NCBI RefSeq assembly: GCF_016901695.1
Contig: NZ_JACJKS010000004.1
Coordinates: 1 to 64,000 of the forward strand
Direction: 5' to 3'
Length of the DNA stretch: 64,000 nucleotides
Source: Mordavella massiliensis
GTDB lineage: Bacteria; Bacillota; Clostridia; Lachnospirales; Lachnospiraceae
Shown here: piece after piece, positions 14,472-24,470 of the stretch
Layout of the letters: each line of letters starts with the position of its first letter
Position numbering within the stretch: the first letter of the stretch is position 1
Position numbers and translations under genes: made by a program
Notes under the pieces: model-generated
Database searches by the model: none
The model's input: the letters and a program-made list of their open reading frames with translations, nothing else
Told to the model about the DNA's origin: nothing

Positions 14472-15695
14472 ATGGAGATCATCAAAGGCGGCGTAACTGT
14501 GGCAAAAGGATTTGAGGCGGCCCACACGGCGGCCGGACTGAAATATAAGGACCGCACGGATATGGCGCTCGTGTACAGCCAGGTTCCGTGCGTGACGGCG
14601 GGTACGTTTACAACAAATGTGGTGAAGGCAGCCCCTGTCAAGTGGGATCAGCAGGTTGTAAAGGGCGATAAGAAATCACAAGCTATCGTTGTAAACTCAG
14701 GAATTGCTAATGCGTGTACAGGAGAAGAGGGATTCGGCTACTGCAGGGACACGGCGGACAAGGCGGGAGAGACCCTCGGCATTGATCCTGCAGGTGTTCT
14801 TATCGGATCTACCGGCGTGATCGGCAGACAGATGCCGGTTGAAAAGCTGAAAAAAGGGATCGAAGCTCTTGCGGGAAGCCGGTCCGGCTCTCTGGAAGCC
14901 GGCACGGAGGCGGCAAAGGCCATCATGACGACAGACACGAAGGAGAAGGAGATCGCTGTTGCCATCGACGTGCAGGGAACGACGGTCACCATCGGCGGCA
15001 TGGCGAAAGGATCCGGGATGATCCACCCCAACATGTGCACCATGCTTGCCTTTATCACGACAGACGCCGTCATCACAAAAGAGGCGCTGCAGAAGGCGCT
15101 GAGCGAGGATGTGCCGGATACGTACAACATGATCTCCGTGGACGGGGACACGTCGACAAACGACACGGTCCTCCTTCTGGCCAACGGCCTGGCGCAGAAC
15201 AGCGAGATCACATACGGCACGCCGGACTATGAGGAGTTCAAAGCGGCGCTCCACGTGATCAACGAGTACCTGGCAAAGCAGATCGCCGGCGACGGCGAGG
15301 GGGCCACCGCCCTGTTCGAGGCGAAGGTCACCGGGGCGCAGACAAAGGAGCAGGCCAAAGTGCTGGCCAAATCCATCGTCTGCTCCAACCTGACAAAGAC
15401 GGCCATCGCCGGACACGACGCCAACTGGGGCAGGATCCTGTGCGCCATGGGATACTCCGGCGCACAGTTTGACCCGGAGAAAGTGGACCTCTTCTTTGAG
15501 AGCGCGGCCGGGAAGATCCAGATCATAGAGAACGGCACAGCGGTGGACTACAGCGAGGAGGAGGCTACGAAGATCCTGTCCGAACCGGAGGTGCGGGCCA
15601 TCGCGGACGTGAAGATGGGCGGGGAGAGCGCCTGCGCCTGGGGCTGCGACCTGACCCACGGATACATAGAGATCAACGCAGATTACAGGAGCTAG
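14472..15695 (+). CDS. argJ: Bifunctional glutamate N-acetyltransferase / ornithine acetyltransferase
   Basis: A 407-aa ArgJ, which recycles the acetyl group from N-acetylornithine to glutamate. The self-cleavage region reads [20 protein letters not shown], with the nucleophilic Thr190 preserved; the residue before it is Cys where Ala is usual. The ATG at 14472 lies 8 nt after AAGGAAGG; a GTG at 14463 is possible. It should be processed into alpha and beta chains. It is 6 bp from argB and clearly cotranscribed. Confidence 0.94.
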   Translation: MEIIKGGVTVAKGFEAAHTAAGLKYKDRTDMALVYSQVPCVTAGTFTTNVVKAAPVKWDQQVVKGDKKSQAIVVNSGIANACTGEEGFGYCRDTADKAGETLGIDPAGVLIGSTGVIGRQMPVEKLKKGIEALAGSRSGSLEAGTEAAKAIMTTDTKEKEIAVAIDVQGTTVTIGGMAKGSGMIHPNMCTMLAFITTDAVITKEALQKALSEDVPDTYNMISVDGDTSTNDTVLLLANGLAQNSEITYGTPDYEEFKAALHVINEYLAKQIAGDGEGATALFEAKVTGAQTKEQAKVLAKSIVCSNLTKTAIAGHDANWGRILCAMGYSGAQFDPEKVDLFFESAAGKIQIIENGTAVDYSEEEATKILSEPEVRAIADVKMGGESACAWGCDLTHGYIEINADYRS

Positions 15696-15700
15696 GGAAA

Positions 15701-16597
15701 ATGGACAACAACATGCAGAAATACCTGGATAAGGCCGAGGTGCTCATCGAGGCCCTCCCCTACATCCAGCGGTTTAACCGGAAAGTGATCGTAGTAAAAT
15801 ACGGCGGCAGCGCCATGGTGGATGAGACGCTCAAGGAGCGGGTCATCCAGGATGTGACGCTCCTTAAGCTGGTCGGCTTCAAGCCGGTAATCGTCCACGG
15901 CGGCGGCAAGGAGATCAGCCGCTGGGTCGGCAAGGTGGGCATGGAGCCCCGCTTTGTGAACGGCCTGCGGGTGACAGACGAGGCCACCATGGAGCTGGCG
16001 GAGATGGTCCTGGGCAAAGTCAACAAGGAGCTGGTCCAGTTCGTGGAGGGCCTTGGCGTGCGCGCCATCGGCATCAGCGGAAAGGACGGCGGCCTCCTGC
16101 GCGTGACAAAGAAACTCGCAGGCGGGGAGGATATAGGCTATGTGGGGGAAGTAAAGGATGTAAACGCAGCGATCCTGTGGGATCTTTTGGAGAAGGACTT
16201 CCTGCCCATTGTGTGCCCCATCGGCCTGGACGACAAGAATGACACCTACAATATCAACGCGGACGACGCGGCCTGCGCCATCGCCCGGGCCATGCATGCG
16301 GAAAAGCTGGCCTTCCTGACAGATATCGAGGGCGTGTACAAGGATCCAAAGGACCCGGAGACGCTGATCTCCGAGCTGAAGGTGTCCGAAGCCCGGGAAC
16401 TGATGGAGCAGGGCTATATCGGCGGCGGGATGCTGCCGAAACTCAACAACTGTATCGATGCGATCGAGAACGGCGTGTCCAGGGTGCATATCCTGGACGG
16501 AAGGATCCCCCACTGTCTCCTGCTGGAGATCTTTACGAACAAGGGGATCGGGACCGCCATTCTGGATGACGAAGGGAGCAGATTTTACAATGGCTAA
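15701..16597 (+). CDS. argB: Acetylglutamate kinase
   Basis: A 298-aa amino-acid-kinase-fold enzyme phosphorylating N-acetylglutamate. VVKYGGSAM near the N-terminus and [13 protein letters not shown] form the nucleotide and substrate loops, with [13 protein letters not shown] and [10 protein letters not shown] in the C-terminal half. The N-terminal helix ([21 protein letters not shown]) is of the type found in arginine-inhibited, hexameric NAGKs, so feedback inhibition by arginine is likely. Its last 8 bp overlap argD. Confidence 0.96.
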   Translation: MDNNMQKYLDKAEVLIEALPYIQRFNRKVIVVKYGGSAMVDETLKERVIQDVTLLKLVGFKPVIVHGGGKEISRWVGKVGMEPRFVNGLRVTDEATMELAEMVLGKVNKELVQFVEGLGVRAIGISGKDGGLLRVTKKLAGGEDIGYVGEVKDVNAAILWDLLEKDFLPIVCPIGLDDKNDTYNINADDAACAIARAMHAEKLAFLTDIEGVYKDPKDPETLISELKVSEARELMEQGYIGGGMLPKLNNCIDAIENGVSRVHILDGRIPHCLLLEIFTNKGIGTAILDDEGSRFYNG

Positions 16598-17768
16598 CAA
16601 ATGGATCGACGAGGCGGAGCATGCGCTCCTGCACACATACAACCGCTATCCCATCGTGCTGGAAAGGGGCGAGGGCGTCTACCTCTACGACACGGACGGG
16701 AAACAGTATCTGGATTTTGCAGCCGGCATCGCCGTGTGCGGTCTCGGCTACGGACACAGGGCATACACGGAGGCCCTGAAGGCGCAGGTTGACAAGCTTC
16801 TTCACACCTCCAACCTCTACTACAGCATTCCGGCGGCGGAGGCGGCCGGGAAGCTGGCGAAAGCGGCGCAGATGGACCGGGTCTTCTTTACAAACAGCGG
16901 CACCGAGGCTATCGAGGGAGCCCTGAAGGCAGCCCGGAAATATGCCTTTACAGAGCAGTCCGGCCGCTTTGAATTCATCGCCATGGAGCACTCCTTCCAC
17001 GGCCGCACCATGGGGGCCGTGGCCGTGACGGGCAACGAGGCGTACCGGACTCCCTTTGAACCGCTGATCGGCGGCGTCCGGTTCGCGACATACAACGACC
17101 TGGAGAGCGTCCGGGCCCAGATGAACGAAAAGACCTGTGCGGTCATCCTGGAGACGCTGCAGGGGGAGGGAGGCATTCACCCCATCGATCCGGCCTTCCT
17201 CGCCGGCGTGCGCAGGCTCTGCGATGAGAACGGCGTTCTCCTGATCCTGGATGAGATCCAGTGCGGCATGGGCCGGACCGGCGCCATGTTCGCCTGGCAG
17301 GACTACGGTGTGAAGCCGGACATCATGGCCATGGCAAAAGCCATCGGCGGGGGCGTGCCGGTGGGGGCCTTTGCCATGACGGAGAAGGTGGCTGCAAAGT
17401 CGCTGGCCCCGGGGGACCACGGCACCACCTACGGGGGCAACCCGCTCGCCTGCGCCGCGGTCAGCGCCGTGCTGGACATTTTTGAGGAGGAGCACCTGCT
17501 GGAGCATGTGCGGGAAGTGGGCGCCTATCTGGAGGAGAAGCTGGATGAGCTGGCAGCCCGCAGGGACTCTGTGAAGGAGCGCCGGGGCAAGTGCCTGATG
17601 CAGGGACTGGAGCTTGCGGTCCCGGTGGGAGAGGTGATCGCCCGGGCACAGGAGGAAGGACTTCTCGTCATTTCTGCTGGAGGCAACGTGCTTCGCATCG
17701 TGCCGCCCCTTGTCATCACGAAGGAGCACGTGGACGAGATGATCGGGAAACTGGACAAAGCGCTTTAG
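16590..17768 (+). CDS. argD: Acetylornithine aminotransferase
   Basis: A 392-aa class III aminotransferase converting N-acetylglutamate semialdehyde to N-acetylornithine. [20 protein letters not shown] is the PLP-phosphate region, [14 protein letters not shown] carries the PLP-pyridine Asp, and [16 protein letters not shown] carries the Schiff-base lysine. The ATG at 16590 overlaps the argB stop, indicating translational coupling. Last gene of the arginine operon here; argF and argH are elsewhere. Confidence 0.95.
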   Translation: MANKWIDEAEHALLHTYNRYPIVLERGEGVYLYDTDGKQYLDFAAGIAVCGLGYGHRAYTEALKAQVDKLLHTSNLYYSIPAAEAAGKLAKAAQMDRVFFTNSGTEAIEGALKAARKYAFTEQSGRFEFIAMEHSFHGRTMGAVAVTGNEAYRTPFEPLIGGVRFATYNDLESVRAQMNEKTCAVILETLQGEGGIHPIDPAFLAGVRRLCDENGVLLILDEIQCGMGRTGAMFAWQDYGVKPDIMAMAKAIGGGVPVGAFAMTEKVAAKSLAPGDHGTTYGGNPLACAAVSAVLDIFEEEHLLEHVREVGAYLEEKLDELAARRDSVKERRGKCLMQGLELAVPVGEVIARAQEEGLLVISAGGNVLRIVPPLVITKEHVDEMIGKLDKAL

Positions 17769-17847
17769 GAGAGCAGATAGGAGAATAGGACGGACCGGCT
17801 TTGGGGAATACTAATCCTGACCAAAACAGGAAAGGAGGTATTTCCTC

Positions 17848-18279
17848 ATGGCCGGTTTTTTTATTGCGCTCCTCTCCGGTGCGCTCATGAGCGTGCAGGG
17901 CGTGTTCAACACCCAGGTGACAAAGACGACAGGGGCCTCGGTGAGCAATGTGTGGGTCCAGTTCTCCGCCCTGGCCGTCTGCTTTGGCATCTGGCTGTGC
18001 GCGGGGCGGGAAAGCCTCGGCGCCCTGGCGCGGGTGGAGCCCAGATACATGCTTCTCGGAGGCGCCATCGGCGCCGGCATCACCTGGACCGTCATCCGGA
18101 GCATGGACCAGCTTGGGCCTGCAAAGGCGGCCCTCCTCATCGTCATCGCCCAGCTCCTTGTGGCCTACCTGATCGAGCTTCTGGGGCTGTTCGGGGTGGA
18201 GCAGGAGCCCTTTGCCTGGAGAAAGGCGGGGGGCATGGCCCTGGCCCTGATTGGAGTTGCAATTTTCCAGTGGAAATAG
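17848..18279 (+). CDS. YdcZ/DUF606 family small DMT transporter
   Basis: A 143-aa, five-helix membrane protein of the drug/metabolite transporter superfamily's half-size YdcZ (DUF606) group, which probably work as dimers. Helices are evident from FFIALLSGALMSVQGVFN onward, ending in ALALIGVAIF. Substrate unknown. Its ribosome site GGAGG lies in a small stem (GGAAAGGAGGTATTTCC, about 17830-17846), which could modulate translation. It stands alone between argD and the com cluster. Confidence 0.8.
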   Translation: MAGFFIALLSGALMSVQGVFNTQVTKTTGASVSNVWVQFSALAVCFGIWLCAGRESLGALARVEPRYMLLGGAIGAGITWTVIRSMDQLGPAKAALLIVIAQLLVAYLIELLGLFGVEQEPFAWRKAGGMALALIGVAIFQWK

Positions 18280-18290
18280 TACAATGGGTG

Positions 18291-18315
18291 TACCGCCGGA
18301 GAGATGCCGGCGGTA
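18291..18315. repeat. GC-rich hairpin after the YdcZ gene
   Basis: Perfect 9-bp stem TACCGCCGG (18291-18299) / CCGGCGGTA (18307-18315) with a 7-nt loop. No T-run follows, so it is either a Rho-assisted end or an RNA-stabilising hairpin. Confidence 0.6.
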
Positions 18316-18369
18316 TCTGGGCATAAAGAGGGGTGTCCGCGGCCGCAGGACGGCTGTCAGGAGGTTTTT

Positions 18370-18972
18370 ATGCTTAGAGGACCGAAGAAGGTAGTTTTTC
18401 TTTTTGTAATTGTGGCAGTGATCCTTGCCGGATGCCGCCGGGAGGCGCAGACTTCCGGGCTGCAGGAGGTGTCTCTTGAGAAGGAGGCGCCGGAAAGCGG
18501 CGGGCAGCAGGAGGAAGAGGAGGCCGGCGCTCTCCGGGAGGGCACCGTGTTCGTCTATGTCTGCGGGCAGGTCGCCTCGCCGGGCGTCTACGAGCTGACG
18601 GAAGGCGCCAGGGTGTACGAGGCGCTGGAGGCTGCAGGCGGAGCCCTTGACGGCGGGTATCCGGAGAGCCTGAACCTGGCCCAGGAAGTCCAGGACGGGC
18701 AGAAGCTCTATGTGCCCACGCAGGAGGAGGCCCTGGCAGGCGGGATTCCCCAGGAGGGCGGCCCGGGAGGGGGCGCGCAGGCGAAGGTGAACCTGAATAC
18801 GGCCGGGCTGGAGGAACTCATGACCCTGACCGGGATCGGGCAGACGAGGGCGGAAGCCATCCTTGCCTACCGGGAGGAGCAGGGGCAGTTCCGGGCGCCG
18901 GAGGACATCATGAACGTGGACGGCATCAAGGAAGGCATCTACGAGAAGCTGAAAGATGAGATCACTGTGTAG
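18370..18972 (+). CDS. comEA: ComEA family competence DNA-binding protein (lipoprotein form)
   Basis: A 200-aa DNA receptor for natural transformation. The N-terminus is a lipoprotein signal (FLFVIVAVILAGC, lipidated Cys22), followed by an acidic linker, an SLBB domain (VFVYVCGQVASPGVYELTEG to about residue 118) and a double helix-hairpin-helix (VNLNTAGLEELMTLTGIGQTRAEAIL... to the end) that binds double-stranded DNA. Many ComEA proteins have a plain membrane anchor; the lipobox here is a variation. Start at 18370 follows AGGAGG at about 18359. A two-component pair and a GerM lipoprotein separate it from comEC. Confidence 0.9.
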   Translation: MLRGPKKVVFLFVIVAVILAGCRREAQTSGLQEVSLEKEAPESGGQQEEEEAGALREGTVFVYVCGQVASPGVYELTEGARVYEALEAAGGALDGGYPESLNLAQEVQDGQKLYVPTQEEALAGGIPQEGGPGGGAQAKVNLNTAGLEELMTLTGIGQTRAEAILAYREEQGQFRAPEDIMNVDGIKEGIYEKLKDEITV

Positions 18973-18998
18973 AGACCAAGTGGAGCAAGGGAGAGTTT

Positions 18999-19688
18999 AT
19001 GGGCTGGAAAGTATTGGTTGTTGACGACGAGAAACTGATCGTGAAGGGGATCCGCTTCAGTCTGGAGCAGGACGATATGGAGGTGGACTGCGCCTACGAC
19101 GGAGAGGAGGCGCTGCGGCTTGCCGCTGAGAATACATACGACATCATCCTTCTGGACGTGATGCTGCCGAAGTGCGACGGCTTTGAAGTGTGCAGGCGGA
19201 TCCGGGAGTACTCGGACGTGCCCGTCATCATGCTGACCGCAAAGGGGGAGGACATGGACAAGATCCTCGGCCTGGAGTACGGCGCCGACGACTATATCAC
19301 CAAGCCATTCAATATCCTGGAGGTAAAGGCGCGGATCAAGGCCATCATCCGCCGCACGGGGAAGAGCCGGGAGGCGAAGGAGAACACCGGCCTCATCGTG
19401 AAGGGCGAGATGAAGATCGACTGCGAGAGCCGGCGCGTGGAGATCGGGGAGCGGGAGATCAACCTCACAGCCAAGGAATTCGATCTGCTGGAGCTTCTGG
19501 CAAACCATCCGGGCAAGGTGTACAGCAGGGAGAACCTGCTGAACATCGTGTGGGGGTACGAGTACCCGGGCGATGTGCGCACGGTGGACGTACATATCCG
19601 AAGGCTCCGGGAGAAGATCGAGGCGAATCCGAGCGATCCGAAATACGTGTACACGAAGTGGGGAGTTGGTTACTATTTCAGGGGTTAG
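18999..19688 (+). CDS. OmpR-family response regulator
   Basis: A 229-aa regulator: receiver domain (residues 1-~118) with the acidic pair DDE at 9-11, phosphoacceptor Asp53 in LLDVMLP and the conserved lysine in TKPFN; then a winged-helix trans-activation domain (about 128-229) ending RTVDVHIRRLREKI and GVGYYFRG. It overlaps the histidine kinase gene that follows, so the two are a cognate pair. Location between comEA and comEC suggests either regulation of the cluster or simple co-location. Confidence 0.95.
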   Translation: MGWKVLVVDDEKLIVKGIRFSLEQDDMEVDCAYDGEEALRLAAENTYDIILLDVMLPKCDGFEVCRRIREYSDVPVIMLTAKGEDMDKILGLEYGADDYITKPFNILEVKARIKAIIRRTGKSREAKENTGLIVKGEMKIDCESRRVEIGEREINLTAKEFDLLELLANHPGKVYSRENLLNIVWGYEYPGDVRTVDVHIRRLREKIEANPSDPKYVYTKWGVGYYFRG

Positions 19689-21114
19689 AGTATATTTCAG
19701 AAACCATTTTCTTAAGAGTCTGAAGTTTCGTATTATTTTTCTTTTCATGGCGGTGGGGATCCTTCCCTGTATTGTCTTGAAAGCCATTATCCTGGAGAGC
19801 TATGAGAACCGGGCGGTCGATGTGCAGACAGCCCGGCTGCAGAATCAGTGCAAGATCTTAAGTGATCAGATCGGCGCCGGCGGCTACGCGGACGCGCAGA
19901 TGCCGGAGACGCTGCTGGTGGAGCTTACGCACCTGGCGGATGTCTACAACGGCAGGATCCTTCTTGTCAACGGGCAGTATGAGATCACGGAGGACACCTT
20001 TGACCTGGATACGGGCAAGATCCTGGTGTCGGAGAATGTGATGCAGTGCTTCGAGGGGAAGGAGACAAAGATCTACGATGCGAAGCAGCGGTATATAGAG
20101 GTGACCTGTCCTGTGTATGCGCCGGACGGAAGCCGGGTGGCGGGCGTCCTTCTGACGAGCATACCCGCGGATTTTGTCCTGGAGAGTCTGGACGCGCTGA
20201 ACCACATCGCCTGGGTGGCAGTGGGCGTGATCGCGCTTCTGGTGGCGACTCTTGCGGCGGCGCTCGGCCCGGTCATGGTGCGGCCCTTCGCGAGGATCAC
20301 CTCCTCCATCGAAGCGGTGAACGAGGGGTATGACGCCAACTATCTGCACGAGAACGCCTACACGGAGACGACGCTTATCTCCGAGGCCTTCAACAAAATG
20401 CTGGGACGCCTGAAGACGCTGGATGATTCCAGACAGGAATTTGTGGCCAACGTGTCCCATGAGCTGAAGACGCCCATCACTTCCATGAAGGTGCTGGCGG
20501 ATTCCCTTCTTGGACAGGAGGATGTGCCTGTCGGACTCTACCGGGAGTTTATGGGGGACCTGTCCGAGGAGATCGAGAGGGAGGACAAGATCATCAACGA
20601 CCTGCTCTCTCTTGTGAAGATGGACAAGACGGCGTCCGCCCTGGATGTGAAGCAGACGAATATCAACGAACTGGTGGAGAGGATCCTGAAGCGGCTGCAG
20701 CCCATAGCGGCGGCCGCCAACGTGGAAGTTGTCTTTGAGAGCTTTCGTCCGGTAAACGCAGAAGTTGACGAGGTAAAGCTTTCACTTGCTATTTCAAATC
20801 TGGTGGAGAATGCGGTGAAGTACAATACAAAGGGCGGCTGGATCCATGTGTCCCTGAATGCGGACCACAAGTACTTCTATATTGAAGTGGCGGATTCCGG
20901 CATCGGCATTCCCCAGGAAGCGCAGGAGCATATCTTTGAGAGATTTTACCGGGTAGATAAATCCCACTCCCGGGAGATCGGCGGCACCGGGCTCGGGCTT
21001 TCCATCGCCCGCAGCGCGGTGGTGCTGCACCGGGGGGCCATCAAGGTGTACAGTCAGCCGGGGGAGGGCACGACCTTTACGGTGCGCATCCCGCTGAGCT
21101 ATGTCGTCGGATAA
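19666..21114 (+). CDS. Sensor histidine kinase with HAMP domain
   Basis: About 482 aa. An N-terminal membrane helix (SLKFRIIFLFMAVGILPCIVL), an extracytoplasmic sensor of roughly 130 residues, a second helix (WVAVGVIALLVATLAAALG), a HAMP linker, the HisKA box FVANVSHELKTPITS with the phospho-accepting His, and an HATPase domain with N, G1 (VADSGIGIP), F (FERFYR) and G2 (GGTGLGLSI) boxes. The start is uncertain: no ATG lies before the first helix, and I used the TTG at 19666, which overlaps the regulator gene but has a poorly spaced ribosome site. Followed directly by the GerM lipoprotein. Confidence 0.88.
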   Translation: MVTISGVRVYFRNHFLKSLKFRIIFLFMAVGILPCIVLKAIILESYENRAVDVQTARLQNQCKILSDQIGAGGYADAQMPETLLVELTHLADVYNGRILLVNGQYEITEDTFDLDTGKILVSENVMQCFEGKETKIYDAKQRYIEVTCPVYAPDGSRVAGVLLTSIPADFVLESLDALNHIAWVAVGVIALLVATLAAALGPVMVRPFARITSSIEAVNEGYDANYLHENAYTETTLISEAFNKMLGRLKTLDDSRQEFVANVSHELKTPITSMKVLADSLLGQEDVPVGLYREFMGDLSEEIEREDKIINDLLSLVKMDKTASALDVKQTNINELVERILKRLQPIAAAANVEVVFESFRPVNAEVDEVKLSLAISNLVENAVKYNTKGGWIHVSLNADHKYFYIEVADSGIGIPQEAQEHIFERFYRVDKSHSREIGGTGLGLSIARSAVVLHRGAIKVYSQPGEGTTFTVRIPLSYVVG

Positions 21115-21136
21115 AAAGGAGGTGCCGGATACGGAT

Positions 21137-22078
21137 ATGGAAAAGAAACAAAGAGCAGGCAAAAAAGCGGCCCTGCTTCTGCTTGGAGCCATGGTCCTTG
21201 CGGCGCTGTGGGGTTGCGCCGCAAGGGACGGCGTCCGGCCGGGGGAGCAGTATCTCCTCTATGTGGGACAAAAGGGGCAGTCGCTGGTGCCTGTCGCCTG
21301 GGAGCCCCCGGAGGGTGACACGGCATCTGCGGTCAGCCAGGCGCTGGATGCGCTGCGGGACCCGGAGGATCCAGACGGGTATGCAAGCCCGGTCCCGGAG
21401 CAGGTGTCTGTGGAGATCCGGGATCTTGCAGACGGCAGCCTGGACCTTGCGTTCAGCCCGGAATACGCAGAGATGGAGAAGGGGCGGGAAGTGCTCCTGC
21501 GGGCCGCGGTGGTCCAGTCCCTCGTCCAGATCGACGGCGTCAGCCGGGTCCGCTTCTATGTCGGTGAGGAGCCGCTGCGGGAGGCGGACGGCACAGAGAC
21601 CGGATACATGGATGCGGACGACTTTGTGCGCAGCATCGGGCCGGCCCTCAACTCCTACCGGAAGACGGAGCTTACCCTCTACTTCGCGGACGGGGAGGAG
21701 GAGAAGCTGCAGCCCGTGCAGACAACGGTGAGATACAGCAGCAACACGTCCCTGCAGACGCTGATCGTGGAGCAGCTTTTAAAGGGGCCGGCGTCGGACG
21801 GATACCGGAGAACCCTGCCGGAGAGCGCGTCTCTTCTCGGGGTCACCGTGCGGGACGGCGTCTGCTATGTGAATTTTGACGAAGGATTTCTCTCCCAGGA
21901 CTATGAAGTGTCCGCGGACCTGGCTGTCTGGTCCCTTGTGAACTCCCTTACGGAGAGCGGGGATGTGCATGCCGTGCAGATCTCCGTGAACGGGGAGACG
22001 GACGTCACGTTCCGGGGCACAGTGGACCTTGGCCAGCCGTTTGAGAGGAATCCGGATCTGACGGCGGAGGAAGAGTAG
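21137..22078 (+). CDS. GerMN domain lipoprotein
   Basis: A 313-aa lipoprotein (AALLLLGAMVLAALWGC, lipidated Cys27) with two GerMN domains. The first starts near YLLYVGQKGQSLVPV; the second is TLYFADGEEEKLQPV through VRDGVCYVNFDEGFL. GerMN is the domain of the sporulation and germination protein GerM, and also appears in other surface lipoproteins. AAGGAGG is at 21116-21122; the ATG at 21137 is used because upstream alternatives lie inside the kinase gene or the ribosome site. In this operon it may be an accessory to the sensor kinase or to the DNA-uptake machine rather than a sporulation factor; this is inference from position. Confidence 0.82.
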   Translation: MEKKQRAGKKAALLLLGAMVLAALWGCAARDGVRPGEQYLLYVGQKGQSLVPVAWEPPEGDTASAVSQALDALRDPEDPDGYASPVPEQVSVEIRDLADGSLDLAFSPEYAEMEKGREVLLRAAVVQSLVQIDGVSRVRFYVGEEPLREADGTETGYMDADDFVRSIGPALNSYRKTELTLYFADGEEEKLQPVQTTVRYSSNTSLQTLIVEQLLKGPASDGYRRTLPESASLLGVTVRDGVCYVNFDEGFLSQDYEVSADLAVWSLVNSLTESGDVHAVQISVNGETDVTFRGTVDLGQPFERNPDLTAEEE

Positions 22079-22084
22079 AACGAA

Positions 22085-24340
22085 GTGAGAGAACGAAAAC
22101 TGGCTCTTGTATGCCTGGCGTTCTTTGTCCTCGGTTTCCTGGCGGTCCATTTCGGCGGGGCGGTTTTTCTGGAGGAGCTTCAGGATCCTCCCGCCGCTGC
22201 CGCCTTCGGACCGTGGGAGGAGGTCTGCCTGGAAGGACAGGTGTACAGGAAAGAAGATGATGAAAAGCAGCACGTCCTGTATCTGCGGGACTGCTCCATC
22301 ACGGGCGGCGGCCGGACCGTGTCAGAATCCGGCGTCGTCCTGTATGATCCGGACAGATCGGATGTCCGGACAGGAAATGTCATACGCGCGGAGGGTTCCC
22401 TCTTTTTCTTTGACGAAGCGCGAAATCCCGGTAATTTTGATCAAAAATTTTATTATCAGAAACAGAATATCCATGCCGGCCTCCTGGCTGAGACGGTCCG
22501 GGTCAAAGACCCTTCCTTCTCCCTGCTCAGAGACGGTCTTGACAGGCTGCGGACCCGCTGGCAGCAGGCGCTTGTGGAGGCGGCGGGGGAAAAGGACGGC
22601 GGCATCCTGGCGGCCATGATCCTGGGGGACAGGCGGGGCATGGATTCGGAGACGAAGGAGCTCTATCAGGTCAACGGCATTGCCCATATCCTGTCCATCT
22701 CCGGACTCCACCTGTCTTTTATCGGCATCGGCGCCTACCAGTTCCTGCGGCGGCGGACCGGATCTTTCCTGGCAGGGGGCATGCTGGGCATCGCCTTCCT
22801 GCTTCTGTATATCGTTATGATCGGGCCCGGCGTGGCGGTGCTGCGCTCCCTTGTCATGTTCCTTGTGCGGGTGGGGGCGGATATGGCAGGGCGGGTCTGC
22901 GACATGTTTACCTCCCTTGCCCTGGCAGCCGCGGTGGTCATCTTCTGGCAGCCCCTGGCCTACTATGACGGGGGATTCCAGATGTCCTTCGGGGCGATCC
23001 TGGGTATGTGGATCATGGGGGAGATGACCCGGCGCCCGCCGGGGGAGCAGGGCGGGCGGCGGACCGGGAAACGACGGCTTCCATACCGCCTTGGGGAGGC
23101 TGTGAAATCCAGCCTGGGGGTGCAGATGATCCTCTTTCCCGTCACGCTGTACCACTATTTTGAATTCCCCCTCTACTCGGTCCTTCTGAACCTGCTGGTG
23201 ATCCCGCTGATGTCCGCCCTCCTCCTTCTGGGGATGCTGGGGAGCCTTCTCTATCTGGCAGTGGAGCCTGCGGGGGGCGCCCTCATCTGGGCCTGCAGCC
23301 GGATCCTTGATCTGTATGAGATCAGTTGCCGGGCGGCGCTGGCCCTTCCGGGAAGCCGTCTCGTGACAGGCAGGCCCGGACTGGCGGCCATCTGGTTCTA
23401 CTACGGCGCCCTTGTCGTGACACTCCTTCTCCTGCTCTGGATGCGGAGAAAAAAGGAGACAGAAGGCGCGGCGCCCCGGCGGCCGGCCGCCCGGGCCTTC
23501 GCGCCTGTGCTGACGGGGATCCTTGTGCTTCTCTTTGCCGGCCGGGCGGAAGTCTGGGGCTATCTGGAGGTGACCATGCTGGATGTGGGGCAGGGGGACT
23601 GCCTCTTCCTGCGGGCCGGGGACGGGACATGCATCCTGGTGGATGGGGGCAGCAGCGACACGGACCAGGCGGGCAGGTACCGGATCGAACCCTTCCTGAA
23701 AGCAGAGGGCGTGGGAGAGCTCTCCTATGTGTTTGTGACCCACGGCGACAGCGACCACCTAAATGGCGTGACAGAACTTCTGGGGCGGCAGGATACGGGG
23801 GTGGAGATCGGCTGCCTGGTGGTGCCGCCCAGGGAACTGTGGGACGGGGAGCTTGCGGAGGTACTGGACGCGGCGGACGCGGCCGGCGTTCCGGTGCGGA
23901 CGATGGGGCGGGGCGGCCGCCTGGCATGCGGCGGAATTACGGTCGCCTGCCTGCAGCCCGCGGCGTCGGATGTCCTGGAGCCGGGAAACGCCGCCTCCCT
24001 GGTGCTTACCGCCTCCTGGGACTCCTTTGCCATGCTCCTGACGGGGGATGTGGAAGGGCAGGGGGAGAGGCTTCTTACAGAGCGCCTGACGCAGACGTAT
24101 GATGTGCTGAAGGTGGCCCATCACGGGTCCAGAAACTCCACTTCGGAGGAATTCCTCGCGGCGGCAGGGCCCTCCGTGGCGCTTATCTCGGCGGGCCGGG
24201 ACAACCGGTACGGGCATCCCCACGAGGAGACGCTGGAGCGCCTTACAGGGGCCGGCGCGCATGTCTTTGAGACGGCCCGCGGCGGGGCGGTCACGGTCCG
24301 CACGGACGGGCGGAGGATGACAGTGACCACCTTTCTGTAA
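22085..24340 (+). CDS. comEC: ComEC/Rec2 DNA-uptake channel protein
   Basis: A 751-aa protein with the three expected parts: an N-terminal DUF4131/OB-type region after the first membrane helices, the Competence multi-helix channel domain (HILSISGLHLSFIGIGAYQFL and the following helices), and a C-terminal metallo-beta-lactamase-like domain starting MLDVGQGDCLFLRAGDGTCILVDGG and containing VTHGDSDHLNGV (the H-x-D-x-D-H motif) and LKVAHHGSRNSTS. It carries a single DNA strand into the cytoplasm; the C-terminal domain is the probable nuclease. All metal motifs look intact. GTG start at 22085, 6 nt after the GerM stop codon. Confidence 0.93.
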   Translation: MRERKLALVCLAFFVLGFLAVHFGGAVFLEELQDPPAAAAFGPWEEVCLEGQVYRKEDDEKQHVLYLRDCSITGGGRTVSESGVVLYDPDRSDVRTGNVIRAEGSLFFFDEARNPGNFDQKFYYQKQNIHAGLLAETVRVKDPSFSLLRDGLDRLRTRWQQALVEAAGEKDGGILAAMILGDRRGMDSETKELYQVNGIAHILSISGLHLSFIGIGAYQFLRRRTGSFLAGGMLGIAFLLLYIVMIGPGVAVLRSLVMFLVRVGADMAGRVCDMFTSLALAAAVVIFWQPLAYYDGGFQMSFGAILGMWIMGEMTRRPPGEQGGRRTGKRRLPYRLGEAVKSSLGVQMILFPVTLYHYFEFPLYSVLLNLLVIPLMSALLLLGMLGSLLYLAVEPAGGALIWACSRILDLYEISCRAALALPGSRLVTGRPGLAAIWFYYGALVVTLLLLLWMRRKKETEGAAPRRPAARAFAPVLTGILVLLFAGRAEVWGYLEVTMLDVGQGDCLFLRAGDGTCILVDGGSSDTDQAGRYRIEPFLKAEGVGELSYVFVTHGDSDHLNGVTELLGRQDTGVEIGCLVVPPRELWDGELAEVLDAADAAGVPVRTMGRGGRLACGGITVACLQPAASDVLEPGNAASLVLTASWDSFAMLLTGDVEGQGERLLTERLTQTYDVLKVAHHGSRNSTSEEFLAAAGPSVALISAGRDNRYGHPHEETLERLTGAGAHVFETARGGAVTVRTDGRRMTVTTFL

Positions 24341-24371
24341 ATTGGGGCTTTAAAAAGAAGGAAAGCTGATG

Positions 24372-24377
24372 TATAAT
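24372..24377 (+). promoter_or_regulatory. Candidate -10 box of rho
   Basis: TATAAT at 24372-24377 within the 130-bp gap before rho. No good -35 box is found at the right distance (TTTAAA at 24349-24354 is the best). The long AT-rich leader may allow Rho autoregulation. Confidence 0.4.
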
Positions 24378-24470
24378 AAATGCGTATATTCATTCGGTCA
24401 TATCAGACGAACAATCCCGATAAAACATGCATTTGTATATTTTTATAACATTAGGAAAGGAACTGTATTT

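Noticed and set aside
22322-23758. A 478-aa minus-strand frame inside comEC
   Set aside because: It is a shadow of comEC with low-complexity Pro/His/Gln/Arg-rich sequence.
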